This document shows positions 43,440-52,303 of a DNA stretch of 64,000 bases, piece by piece. A program made the position numbers and the translations under genes. Source of the DNA: CAYWOS01 sp964459985 (lineage in GTDB: Bacteria > Bacillota > Clostridia > Christensenellales > Aristaeellaceae). Each line of letters starts with the position of its first letter. Position 1 is the first letter of the stretch. Location of the stretch: contig CAYWOS010000004.1 of NCBI GenBank assembly GCA_964459985.1, positions 47,807 to 111,806 of the forward strand, given 5' to 3'. The notes under the pieces are model-generated. The model had not been told where the DNA came from. It saw only the letters and a list, made by a program, of their open reading frames with translations, and ran no database searches.

Positions 43440-43529
43440 AGGCGCGCCGGAACGACACCCGGGAGGGCGGAGCGCGGGGCGCGACGCGTTCCGGGCGTCA
43501 GACCATCTATACAAAAGGGGGGCTTTCCC

Positions 43530-45674
43530 ATGGAGAAAACCAAACGATTCACCATGACCACGCGGGAAGGGAGCCTGCGGCTGCTGGCCGTATTCACGGC
43601 GCTGATCGTACTTTTCAGCCTGGCGGCGCAGTTGATCTCCACCAGCGCCTACAAGACCGTCGTCAGCGACATCGTGATCGATGTGCGCGGCGCCGATCTG
43701 CACTTTGAACTGTACCGTCCGGCGACCGCGCGCGACGGCGACAACCTGCCGTGCATGATCATCACCCACGGCGGCTCGGAAAGCCTCGCGGCGGACAGCA
43801 TGATGGCGTGGGAGCTTGCCAGACGCGGCTTCGTCGTGATGAACGTCAGCGCGTACGGCGCCGGTCTCTCCGACCAGCCCTACATTCTGGAGGACGGCAC
43901 GAGCGAGGAGCGCTACAACCGCGGCGCCACCATGGGCATGTATGACGCCTACCAGTACGCGCTGTCGCTGACGTATGTCGATCATACGCGCATCGGCTCT
44001 TGGGCGCACTCCACCGGCCGTCATCTGTTCACCAAGATGGTGAGCTATTTCGGCCAGAACCTGACGCTCAACGATCGTCTGCTGAACGTGCTGTATAACG
44101 ATTTCGGCATCGCCATCACCGAGGATCAGCTGACGGCGGACGCCGATGCGATCGCCAAGGCTGCCCTGAACGACGTGCAGCTCGCCGTGTACGAGGTCAA
44201 GAAGGCAGAGCAGCAGAAGATCGTCAGCGAATACATGTCCTGCGCTCGCCTGACCGAACGCGCCTACGGCGTCAAGGCGAAGGTGGCGGGCTTCGACGTG
44301 ATCCGCGATCCGCAGATGAACCTGCTGGTGGGTCTGGGCACGCACGAAGGCACCGGCAATTACCTGCTGGGCGAGAGCGCGCAGTACCGCAAGATCTTCC
44401 ATACCGGCGAGACCGCCGTCGAGCGCAACTGCTGGTATGACATCGCCGATTACACCAAGAACGCCGACGCCGTTTCGACGCTGATCGGCGAGCAGTTTGC
44501 CACCCGCAGCGACAACAGCGAGGCGCTCAAGGCCGCGATCGAGAACGGCAGCGCGCGTTTCTTCCTCAGCCCCGTCACCATGCACAACGGCAATCTGTGG
44601 AGTCCGTCGGCGTTGAGCACCAATCTTGAGTTCTATACGCAGGCGCTCAACTACAACAACGGCGAATTGAGCGATCCCGCGACCCATCCCATCGATCCCC
44701 GCGATCTGTCCGCAGGGTACGCGACGCTTGTGTGCTCCACGCTCGCGTTCTTCTCGCTCCTCGGCCTGATCGCCGCGCTGGCGGCATGGCTGTTCAAATC
44801 CCCCGTGTTCGCGTCCTGCGCGCGCGACCTCAGCCCGGCGCGGTTGGTCGTCAAGAGCAGGGATTTCGTCGTCTGGGTGATCGCCACCGCGCTGACCGGC
44901 TTTGCCGGCGCGTACGGCGCTTCCCGCTCCAGCCTCAGCTTCACGGTTTCCAACCAGACCATGAGCAAATGGCTGCCTTGGGAGCCGGGGCAGGTGCGCA
45001 CCTTCTTCATGCTGATCGCCACCGCCGTCGTGGGGCTTGTGCTGTTCTTCGCGCTGAACCTCCTGACCAAGAAAAGCAAGAGCAACAGCCTGTCCTCGCT
45101 GTCCGAGATCGGCCTGAAGCTGGGCGTGAAGAACGTCTTCAAGACCGTCGGCATGGCCGTGATGATCTTCGCGTGCTGCTATGCCTTCGCCTCCGCCATC
45201 AATACGTTCTTTGACACACGCTTCATGTTCGTGGACGGCAGCTTTGAGCTGATGAAGAGCTACAGCTTCGGGCGGATGTTCCGCTACGCCCTGATCGTGC
45301 TGCCCTTCACGCTGATCATCAGCTGCCTGAACAATCTGGTGACCGTCAAGGGCGTCAAGAGCGGAACCGACACGTTCATCAACGTATTGGTGACCTCGCT
45401 GGGCATGCTCATTCTCATCGGCGCCGCCTTCATTTACACCTATTCCAAGATCGGCAACGGCGACGTGTTCGATCTCCAGTGCGTGCTGTCCATCATCACG
45501 CTGGTGCCCGTGTGCAACTACCTGTACCGCAAGCTGTACAAGGTATCGGGCAGCGTCTGGCTCGGCGCGCTCGTCGTCGCCCTGCTGATCGGCTGGCGTC
45601 TGGCCGGCTATATCTCCCATCAGTTCATGTTCTACGGCCCCAACGAGGTGTCCGCGTTCTGGGGCATCTATTGA
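43530..45674 (+). CDS. Alpha/beta-hydrolase fused to a polytopic membrane domain
   Basis: 714 residues. One N-terminal helix (LLAVFTALIVLFSLAAQLI), then an exterior alpha/beta-hydrolase domain (about 45-290): oxyanion segment MIITHGGSES, ARRGFVVMNVSAYGAGLSDQP, and a nucleophile elbow WAHSTG where GxSxG has become AHSTG. Residues about 400-714 hold some eight membrane segments. A secreted-side esterase or lipase linked to a membrane module of unknown role. AAGGGGGG is the ribosome site. Codon use is slightly less GC-biased than neighbours (CTG/AAG rich). I know no characterised protein with this exact layout. Confidence 0.8.
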   Translation: MEKTKRFTMTTREGSLRLLAVFTALIVLFSLAAQLISTSAYKTVVSDIVIDVRGADLHFELYRPATARDGDNLPCMIITHGGSESLAADSMMAWELARRGFVVMNVSAYGAGLSDQPYILEDGTSEERYNRGATMGMYDAYQYALSLTYVDHTRIGSWAHSTGRHLFTKMVSYFGQNLTLNDRLLNVLYNDFGIAITEDQLTADADAIAKAALNDVQLAVYEVKKAEQQKIVSEYMSCARLTERAYGVKAKVAGFDVIRDPQMNLLVGLGTHEGTGNYLLGESAQYRKIFHTGETAVERNCWYDIADYTKNADAVSTLIGEQFATRSDNSEALKAAIENGSARFFLSPVTMHNGNLWSPSALSTNLEFYTQALNYNNGELSDPATHPIDPRDLSAGYATLVCSTLAFFSLLGLIAALAAWLFKSPVFASCARDLSPARLVVKSRDFVVWVIATALTGFAGAYGASRSSLSFTVSNQTMSKWLPWEPGQVRTFFMLIATAVVGLVLFFALNLLTKKSKSNSLSSLSEIGLKLGVKNVFKTVGMAVMIFACCYAFASAINTFFDTRFMFVDGSFELMKSYSFGRMFRYALIVLPFTLIISCLNNLVTVKGVKSGTDTFINVLVTSLGMLILIGAAFIYTYSKIGNGDVFDLQCVLSIITLVPVCNYLYRKLYKVSGSVWLGALVVALLIGWRLAGYISHQFMFYGPNEVSAFWGIY

Positions 45675-45710
45675 TCGGACCGCGCCGCCGATACGTGGGC
45701 GCAAAATAAA

Positions 45711-45734
45711 GGGCGGCCGCGCAAGCGACCGCCT
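45711..45734 (+). repeat. Terminator-stem duplication, copy B inner flank
   Basis: 24 bp identical to 46174-46197; a hairpin GGCGGCCGC/GCGACCGCC type just past the hydrolase gene. This gene-proximal copy is followed directly by the element end (CAGACCGTCGAC), not by T residues. Confidence 0.85.
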
Positions 45735-46173
45735 CAGACCGTCGACAAACCCGGTCGTTTCTCCCGGGGATGCAATGAAGGGGCCGCGTTCCGCAACCTC
45801 AATCGTCGCGGCGCGTCGCTATCGCTCGCGCCGCAAGGCGTCATGACCGCCAAAGACGGTCATGACGTTCCGCCTTTGGCGGAATGAAACGCCCGAATCG
45901 AAGATTCGGTCGTTTCACCTCCGTTTCGGTTGATTCCTCCGTTTCGCTAACGGCTTCGCCGTTCTGCCCACAGGGCAGACGCTCAACTGCGTCACCCTTC
46001 ATTTCTCATCCGAAACCAGCGACATGCGCGGTGGTTTCGGAACGATTTTCCGCAGAAAATCGGTTCCTTACGCGTTTTTCCGACCGCGCGGCAAAGCCGC
46101 GCAGGAAAAACGTGCAAACCGCAAAAATGAAAGCTTCATTTTTGCGGAGGGTGTCGACTTTGTCGACACCCTG
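45735..46173 (-). mobile_element. Terminator-associated multi-hairpin element, copy B (long form)
   Basis: Same element as copies A, C and D but in the opposite direction and 439 bp long. The extra 211 bp (45784-45994) sits in the loop of the AATGAAGGGG hairpin and is itself a run of hairpins: GTCATGACCG arms at 45840-45866, TTCCGCC/GGCGGAA at 45868-45884, a GAAACG/CGTTTC stem at 45886-45916, AACGGC/GCCGTT at 45949-45963, and CTGCCC/GGGCAG at 45964-45978. No open frame in it looks like a gene. The palindromic end is at 46148-46172. Confidence 0.85.
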
Positions 46174-46197
46174 GGGCGGCCGCGCAAGCGACCGCCT
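46174..46197 (+). repeat. Terminator-stem duplication, copy B outer flank
   Basis: Second copy of the 24-bp stem at 45711-45734. This gene-distal copy is followed by TTT, giving a working-looking intrinsic terminator for the hydrolase gene. Confidence 0.85.
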
Positions 46198-46354
46198 TTT
46201 GCGTGCCGACAAAGCCGATACGCGCCGCGCAAACGACCGCGATCCGCAGATCCGTCCCGCGCGCCCCGCGCGATGCGCGTCGCTTTCCGAACAAAAAAGC
46301 GGCCGTCGGCGATCATATTCCCGATCGGCCGACGACCGCGTTCGTATGGAATGG

Positions 46355-47347
46355 TCACGCTCTCCCGTCCGCCGCGCGCAGCGATTGTTCCGTTTCGTCC
46401 TCCCGGAGCCTGCGGCAGACAATGACGATGTGATCGTCCTTGAGGCAGGTGGACAGCGTCAACAGCGCGTCGGACGGATTGACGTCGACGGTGACGCGGT
46501 GGAGCGAATTAGCCCGCAGCGCATTAATGAAGGCGTCAAACTGCGCCTCGGTCCTGAACGCCGGCGTGCCCGAATAGGCGACGTAGTTCGTCGATGAGAT
46601 GTCCTGCGGCACGATCAGCACGGCGAACACCGCGTAGGTTTCCCTGCGGTAGAGCGTGCTGAAATACACGATGCCGTGCTCCGCGATGTACTCGCTCCTG
46701 CGGTAGTGCGAAAGCAGCCCGAACATGCTGCCGTTGAGCATGTTGTGGCCGTGAATGACGAGATGCTGTGTGCTCGCCGTCAGGGGATGCGCCGCGTCCA
46801 GAAACAGCGCGCCCGAATTGTTCCTTTTCCTGTTGAAATCATGCGTCAGATAATACTCGTTATCGCGGTACACCACCGGCAGATCGACCACGCCGGGGAT
46901 TTGCAGCCAGCCGACCGTATCACCGTTCTTTTTGACGAGCTTTTCCATTTCGGGCAGAACGGAGGCGCCGATGAATTGATAGGCGCTTTGAAGCGTCGGG
47001 CGCGGCGTCTGCGCGGGCGCGGTCGCTTCGGAGGGCGATTCGGCAGGCGCGGCCGTCGCCTCCGCCCGTGCAGCCTCCGCGGACGCCTGATACAGCGCCT
47101 GAAGCTCCGCGTTCGCGCGCCTTGTCGCCCGCGAATCCGCGAGATAGGCGATCAGCCGCGCGCAGCCGAACGCCATGACCGCAAGGCAGATCAGCGCCGG
47201 AATGACGCGCCGGGCATTGACGCGCCCGTCCGCGCCGCGAAAAGGACGGCACAGCCGCCGCGCGCGCGCGAAGAACGCCGTGAAACGATATTTCCCGTCC
47301 CGGTATCTCCGTCCGCGCTTTTTTTGCCGGTAGCAGCGCCCGTTCAC
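46355..47347 (-). CDS. Class B sortase
   Basis: 330 residues from a GTG that overlaps the preceding stop (GTGA, 47344-47347). Basic N-terminus, one membrane helix (about 48-70, VIPALICLAVMAFGCARLIAYLA), an Ala/Pro/Thr-rich linker, then the catalytic domain: WLQIPGVVDLPVVY, HGHNM (H201), TLSTC (C301) and the Arg at VCRR (312-313). Sequence order fits class B transpeptidases. It is the last gene of the operon with two anchored substrates. The annotated frame extends upstream with an ATG, but that part is the reverse-frame end of the previous gene. Confidence 0.9.
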   Translation of the reverse strand: MNGRCYRQKKRGRRYRDGKYRFTAFFARARRLCRPFRGADGRVNARRVIPALICLAVMAFGCARLIAYLADSRATRRANAELQALYQASAEAARAEATAAPAESPSEATAPAQTPRPTLQSAYQFIGASVLPEMEKLVKKNGDTVGWLQIPGVVDLPVVYRDNEYYLTHDFNRKRNNSGALFLDAAHPLTASTQHLVIHGHNMLNGSMFGLLSHYRRSEYIAEHGIVYFSTLYRRETYAVFAVLIVPQDISSTNYVAYSGTPAFRTEAQFDAFINALRANSLHRVTVDVNPSDALLTLSTCLKDDHIVIVCRRLREDETEQSLRAADGRA

Positions 47348-47712
47348 GCCCTCCGCCTTCTCCTGAACAGTATGCACAGCCCCGCGCCGCCCAGCAGGAG
47401 CATGGCAAGCCACTGCCCCGGCGCGGCGCTGTCGCCCGTATCGGGCTGCTCGGGCGCCGTCCGCACGTGCAGCGTCGCGATCGCGGAGGTCTCTTCCTGC
47501 CTGTGCTCGTCCCTGACGCTGCAGCGGTAGCGGTAGCCGTCGCAGGCAAGGTTCGTTTCCGTGGTCACGTGCTTTGCTCTCGTCGATCCGTCAAGCGCCT
47601 GCCAGCCCCCGCCGTCGCCGCGGTCGATGTACCACTGATAGGTCATGTTGTCGCCCTCGGCGGTCATGGAGAACGTCGCGCGCTGGCCGGCCACGACGTA
47701 TTGATCTTCAGG
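47326..47712 (-). repeat. Segmental duplication, copy 1
   Basis: About 385 bp covering the last Ig-like domain, the sorting signal and the first bases of the sortase gene; closely similar to 49223-49614. Confidence 0.8.
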
Positions 47713-49104
47713 TTCGGCGGTGATGAGGAGCACGGGGGGCGCGGAGACGGTGAAGGACACGTTTTTGGTATCCGTCTCGCCGGTATTGACCCACGCCGAG
47801 CCGTTATACTGCTGTTGCGTGAAGGTGACCGTCAGGGTATGCGATCCGGGCTTCATAAACTGCGCGGAAAAACTCTGCGTAAACCCTGTGCTGAAATTTC
47901 CGCTCGATTTCGTTTTCCACGCGGTGGGCAGCCACCGTTTATCGTTCTTGACGGGCTCGGTGATGTCCGCGCCGCCGCCGACCGCCGTGAACGTCGCGGT
48001 ATCAGCATATGTGAAGGTCTGTCCCGCCGTGATGCCCGTGATCGCGTTGCCCGACGCGGGCGGATCGACGGGCGCTCTTGTCACGGTCAAGGTTATTTGC
48101 TCGGACTTAGCCACGCCCGAGGCGTCGGTGACGGTACAGGTATAGGTCGTCGTAACGTCGGGGCTGACGAGAATGCTTGACTGGGTCGCGCCGTTGCTCC
48201 ACAGATAGGTATACGGCGGCGTGCCGTCCGTGGGCGTGACGCGCAGCTCGGTCGACTCCTCCGCCGTGACGGATGCGGAGTCAGTCGATACGAGGGTCAA
48301 CGTAAAATTGAGCATTGCGGCGCTGCTTGTCGCGTCGGGCAAAACGCCGTTGGACACGATACAGCGAAAACGATTGCCTTCGACGTTCGTCGCGTCGGTG
48401 GTGGTATAGGCGGTTTCGGTCGCGCCGGGTATGTCCGTCCAGCCGTCGGTTGAAGCATAGGGATAGACCTGCCACTGATACGTCGGCGCGGGGTTGCCCG
48501 TGGCGGTCACGCTGAAGGTCGCCTGTCGGCCGGGGATATACGTCCGATCGGCGGGCTGCGCGGTGATTTCGGGTTTGGAGCCAGCCTCGACAGTGACGGA
48601 ACCCGGCGTCAGCTCGTAGATTATGAGGGGAAAAGCCTTTTGACCACCGCCTTCGTCGATGCCCAGACAGCTCCCGTCGTCAAACATGATCGTGATGGGA
48701 TAATTCCCTGCGGCTGCCGTATCCTTGATTTTAAAATCGATGGAACAGAGCTTGCCGTTGGCGTCCTGATTGCGTCCGTCCCATGTACTGAACACAATGG
48801 TCATCTCGCCGTTGACGGGTTTATTCGCTTGCCGATAGCCCTGGAAGCTGTCGTCATCGGCGGGAGCATGAAATTCGACAAACTCCAGATTCGTATCGTC
48901 AAATTCGATCGAAAACATAACGGCGTTCAGCCCGGTGTTATTCACGACCGACACATCCACCGTGACGAGGCCCCCGGCGAATCCCGTCACGCTGCTTACC
49001 TGAAGCGCCATTCCGTCCGCCGGTTCCTGCGCCGACGCGCTTGGCATGAGGCAGGCGGTCATGACCGCCGCCAGCAGTACGAGCCAAAGCCGTTTCATGT
49101 TCAT
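47344..49104 (-). CDS. Wall-anchored protein with cohesin-like and Ig-like domains
   Basis: 586 residues. Signal peptide (LWLVLLAAVMTACLMPSASA); a cohesin-like domain about 30-165 (AGGLVTVDVSVVNN, VMFSIEFDDTNLEFVEF, CSIDFKIKDTAAAGNYPITI); Ig-like repeats about 180-265 and 265-345; a further beta domain; an Ig-like domain about 465-550 (EPEDQYVVAGQRATFSMTAEGDNMTYQW). The C-terminus has a PDTGD sorting signal, hydrophobic stretch and RRRRRA tail. The signal reads QPDTG rather than LPxTG. The cohesin-like part suggests it could hold dockerin-bearing partners. Confidence 0.85.
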   Translation of the reverse strand: MNMKRLWLVLLAAVMTACLMPSASAQEPADGMALQVSSVTGFAGGLVTVDVSVVNNTGLNAVMFSIEFDDTNLEFVEFHAPADDDSFQGYRQANKPVNGEMTIVFSTWDGRNQDANGKLCSIDFKIKDTAAAGNYPITIMFDDGSCLGIDEGGGQKAFPLIIYELTPGSVTVEAGSKPEITAQPADRTYIPGRQATFSVTATGNPAPTYQWQVYPYASTDGWTDIPGATETAYTTTDATNVEGNRFRCIVSNGVLPDATSSAAMLNFTLTLVSTDSASVTAEESTELRVTPTDGTPPYTYLWSNGATQSSILVSPDVTTTYTCTVTDASGVAKSEQITLTVTRAPVDPPASGNAITGITAGQTFTYADTATFTAVGGGADITEPVKNDKRWLPTAWKTKSSGNFSTGFTQSFSAQFMKPGSHTLTVTFTQQQYNGSAWVNTGETDTKNVSFTVSAPPVLLITAEPEDQYVVAGQRATFSMTAEGDNMTYQWYIDRGDGGGWQALDGSTRAKHVTTETNLACDGYRYRCSVRDEHRQEETSAIATLHVRTAPEQPDTGDSAAPGQWLAMLLLGGAGLCILFRRRRRA

Positions 49105-49222
49105 ATGTTCCTCGCTTCCGTCAAAGACCGCAGCTTTGCATGTCTTTTGGATGATATGCGTTCATGCGAATCGCTTCAGGCGCTATCGGCGCGTCGGCCG
49201 TTGAACGGCATTCCGCCTGTGG

Positions 49223-49614
49223 TTTTTGCCGACGGCAGCGCCCGTTCACGCCCTCCGCCTTCTCCTGAACATGATGCACAGCCCCGCGCCGCCCAGCAGG
49301 AGCATGGCGAGCCACAGCGCCGGCGCGGCGCTGTCGCCCGTATCGGGCTGCTCGGGCGCCGTCCGCACGTGCAGCGTCGCGATTAGGGAATTCCTTTCCT
49401 GTCCGCTCGCGTTTGCGACTTGGCAATAGTAGCGGTAGCCGTCGCAGGCAAGGTTCGTTTCCGTGGTCACATGCCGCGTTCCCGTCGATCCGTCAAGCGC
49501 CAGCCAGCCCCTGCCGTCGCGCCGGTTGATGTACCACTGACAGGTCAGGTTGTCGCCCGAGGTGGTCACGGAGAACGTCGCGCGCTGACCGACCACGACG
49601 TATTGATCTTCAGG
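49223..49614 (-). repeat. Segmental duplication, copy 2
   Basis: Partner of 47326-47712. Similarity continues past the stop into bases that match the sortase start (GTGAACGGGCGCTGC), though no sortase follows here. Confidence 0.8.
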
Positions 49615-51174
49615 GTCGGTCAGGATCAGGCCGGTCGGCGGAGGCGTCGCCTTCACCAGCGCGATATCCTTTCCCGTCACGCCGGCCTCCGTTACGGCAA
49701 AGGCCGCGCTCGTGCCGGGATCATAGCCCGACTTGCTGGCATTGATGGTGTATCCCGTGCCGACGGGCGCGAACAGGACGTATTCGCCGCCCGTGAACGA
49801 CAAGACCGCGTCGCCGATGCTCGTCCCGCCGCGCTTGAGCAGCACGCTCGCGCCCGCCAGCCCCGCGTTCGTCTCATCGTCCCTGATCGTGCCGGATACG
49901 AAATAGGAGGGCTCGATGCGGAAATATTTGTACTGTCCGTAATTGTCGGCGTTATAGGGAACCGCTCCCGACGCGTCCGCGTTCCCGGAAGCCATGGCAT
50001 AATAGTCGTCGTAGTCGGACAGATCGGGCGATTTTGCGGTAGCCTTACCGCTTATGGCGATGCTTGCCGTGTCCGCCGTGCCGCTCGTCGCCGTGACCGT
50101 GCCGCCGGAAACGGACGTATCTCCCGTTTCGCAAAAGATGCCGCAGCTGCGGCCGTATAATCCGGTCGCGTTTCCGGCGTCGGCGCTGACCGTGCCGCCG
50201 CTGATGGAGATCGTGGAATTCGCGGCAAAGATCGCCATGCTGGCGGAGTTATGGCCGGCCGCGTCTCCGGCGGTGGCCGTGACCGTGCCGGCGCTGATGG
50301 AAAGCGGCGCGCTGTAGTTGCAGATCGCGGCGCTTTTATGATGCGCTCCGCGCGCTTCCCCGGCGGTGGCCGTGACCGTGCCGCCCCGAATGGAAATGCC
50401 TGTCGCGGTCATCGCCTGGCTGAAACCGTTGCTCGCGTCGCCCGCCGTCGCCCGCACATTGCCGCCGCGGATGTCAATACTGTTGTTCTCCGCGCTGATG
50501 CCCTCGCTCCACGTCACCGCGTTCTTGCCCTGACCGACGACGGTTCCGTCTTCGACGATCAGGCCGCCCGCGTTTATCCCGACGCTCATATTCGGTTCGC
50601 CGCCCGGCCCGATGCCGCGCAGTTCGCCGCTTTTGACCGTCAGCGTGCCTCCGCATATAACGCCGTACAGGCCGTCCGTGTTCAAGGCGTCGCCGGCGGC
50701 GGCGATCAGCGTGCAGCCGTCGATCGTCATACTCCCGTAAACGGTTATGCCGCTCGCCCGCGCGCCGCCGTTCGCGTTCAATGTGCCGTTGCCGGATACG
50801 TTCAGGCTGCCCGAAATAAAAACGGCCTGCATCGTATTTTGCGGATCGGCGCCGCTGACGGTGCTTTCGCCCGACAGCGAAAGGATCAGGCTGCGGTTGG
50901 TATAGATAATGCCGGGGATGACGAGGCTGCCGCGGCCTTCAAAGCTGAAATTTTTGAGCGTGAGCGTGGGGACGCCGTTCGCGCTGAAATGCGCGTAATG
51001 ATCAGTCGGCGTCTCGGACGCCACGGTCAAGCCGTCCGTGGTGTACTGCCCGTCCGTCAACAGGACATTGCCCACCCATATTTCTGCCGGCTCCGCCGCC
51101 AGTCCCGTCGCGGGCAGCAGGGTAAGCGCCGTGCACAGGCACAGCAGGAGAATGAGCGAATGTTTTGCTTTCAT
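49246..51174 (-). CDS. Wall-anchored beta-helix protein
   Basis: 642 residues from the ATG at 51174 (AGGAGA upstream). Signal peptide HSLILLLCLCTALTLLPATGLA. Residues about 25-420 are a repetitive beta-helix with recurring ISIRGGTVTATAG-type strands; about 440-515 a carboxypeptidase-regulatory/CnaB-like domain (VSGTIRDDETNAGLAGASVLLKRGG); about 525-605 an Ig-like domain; then QPDTGD, hydrophobic segment and RRRRRA. Probably binds carbohydrate or another surface, unproven. The last 385 bp are nearly the same as in the next gene. Confidence 0.85.
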   Translation of the reverse strand: MKAKHSLILLLCLCTALTLLPATGLAAEPAEIWVGNVLLTDGQYTTDGLTVASETPTDHYAHFSANGVPTLTLKNFSFEGRGSLVIPGIIYTNRSLILSLSGESTVSGADPQNTMQAVFISGSLNVSGNGTLNANGGARASGITVYGSMTIDGCTLIAAAGDALNTDGLYGVICGGTLTVKSGELRGIGPGGEPNMSVGINAGGLIVEDGTVVGQGKNAVTWSEGISAENNSIDIRGGNVRATAGDASNGFSQAMTATGISIRGGTVTATAGEARGAHHKSAAICNYSAPLSISAGTVTATAGDAAGHNSASMAIFAANSTISISGGTVSADAGNATGLYGRSCGIFCETGDTSVSGGTVTATSGTADTASIAISGKATAKSPDLSDYDDYYAMASGNADASGAVPYNADNYGQYKYFRIEPSYFVSGTIRDDETNAGLAGASVLLKRGGTSIGDAVLSFTGGEYVLFAPVGTGYTINASKSGYDPGTSAAFAVTEAGVTGKDIALVKATPPPTGLILTDPEDQYVVVGQRATFSVTTSGDNLTCQWYINRRDGRGWLALDGSTGTRHVTTETNLACDGYRYYCQVANASGQERNSLIATLHVRTAPEQPDTGDSAAPALWLAMLLLGGAGLCIMFRRRRRA

Positions 51175-51305
51175 ATGGATCGTCTCCTGTTCGCGGATTG
51201 GGGGAGGGGAGCTTTCGGCCGACGGCGATTCGCGCGTGCAGTCGTTTTTCGCTTTGCGGAGGTACGGCATACAACGGATAACCGTATAGGCATCCAATAT
51301 AGGGA

Positions 51306-51334
51306 ATTATACCACTTTATGCAGAAAATGCGAA
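51306..51334 (-). promoter_or_regulatory. Promoter of the sortase/surface-protein operon
   Basis: Minus strand -35 TTCGCA (51329-51334), 17-nt spacer, -10 TATAAT (51306-51311), giving a leader of about 125 nt to the ATG at 51174. Between here and 51730 (about 400 bp) I see no gene and no clear structure. Confidence 0.7.
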
Positions 51335-51730
51335 CATATCTTTGAGGGAAACGCATAACGACATGAACGGCACGGCGGTCGGCAGACGTTGGCGAGCCAT
51401 GCCGCGTCAGTCAGCCCCAACCGTTATGCCTGCCGTCGATAGACTCTCCTCCGTCGCTGTCCGCGACAAGCCGCCGTGTTTCCCGCGCGCCGTCTGCGCT
51501 GAAATCTCGGCCGGCGTCGGCGGATAAGCGGTGAAAGCGGCATCGAATATACTGCGTGATTTTTGGTCCGGCAGACGCATTTGCCGCGCGAGGAATGACG
51601 GGATGAAGCATCCCGGGATGGTTTTCCATTATTTTGGCAGTTTGCAGGAGATCTGAAGGCGCGTGTGGAAATGGGAAATCACAGCTTGACGGAATCGTGC
51701 CGTCTCAATATGTTGGAGGAGGGATCGCCC

Positions 51731-52201
51731 ATGACACATCGGCAGGAGCTTCTGAACCGGTTAATCGAGTATTTCGATTCTCAGAACTGGCACTATAAAC
51801 TGAACGATCATAATGATGGGTCCCAGTTCGTCACGATGGGCATGAATATCGATTGCAAGCTCGGCAGCTGTCAGCTCATCATTGACCCGGAGGAGAACGG
51901 CATTGTCGTGCTGGCCGTTTGCCCGCTCAAAGCCTCTCCTGAAGATTACGCGAACACGGTAGAGTACATCACCCGCGCCAATTACGGCTTGAAAGCCGGC
52001 AGCTTTGAATTCGATTACTCGGATGGCGAGATACGCTACAGGAACTTCCTGCGTTGCGCCGGGCAAATCCCGACGTTGAGCGACGTTGAATTCACCGTCG
52101 ACGTCACGTTCCTGATGATGCGTCGTTACGGGAACGGATTGGCAAAAGCGGTGATGGGTTTCGGCTCGCCGGAGCAGGATGTCGCCGAGGCCGAGAAGTA
52201 A
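51731..52201 (+). CDS. YbjN-domain protein
   Basis: 156 residues from the ATG after GGAGGAGGG. The single-domain pattern (YFDSQNWHYKLNDHNDGSQFVTMG, then a strand-rich middle CQLIIDPEENGIVVLAVCPLKA, then helix ANTVEYITRANYGLKAGSFEFDYSDGEIRYRN) fits the YbjN/secretion-chaperone-like fold, whose members bind other proteins. Less GC-biased than the neighbourhood. No partner is evident nearby. Confidence 0.75.
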   Translation: MTHRQELLNRLIEYFDSQNWHYKLNDHNDGSQFVTMGMNIDCKLGSCQLIIDPEENGIVVLAVCPLKASPEDYANTVEYITRANYGLKAGSFEFDYSDGEIRYRNFLRCAGQIPTLSDVEFTVDVTFLMMRRYGNGLAKAVMGFGSPEQDVAEAEK

Positions 52202-52278
52202 ACCCGGCAGATAATCAATCGCGCTGATCGCTGAAATTGCGAGCATGCTTTCGTTTGGACGCGTGCTTTTCTGCCCTT

Positions 52279-52303
52279 GAGCGTCCCGCTTTGCGGGACG
52301 CTC
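52279..52303 (+). terminator. Terminator stem after the YbjN gene, T-run missing
   Basis: 11-bp perfect stem (GAGCGTCCCGC, TTT loop, 52279-52303), followed by TGCTTGTCGAC instead of a T-run: the repeat element begins right here. No second copy of the stem is found on the far side. Confidence 0.75.

Noticed and set aside
45735..46173. CRISPR array or tandem repeat
   Set aside because: The hairpins are all different from each other, with no repeat-spacer periodicity.
51342..51629. Two small open frames in the 51335-51730 gap
   Set aside because: No ribosome site, no family similarity, and compositionally not different from non-coding sequence.
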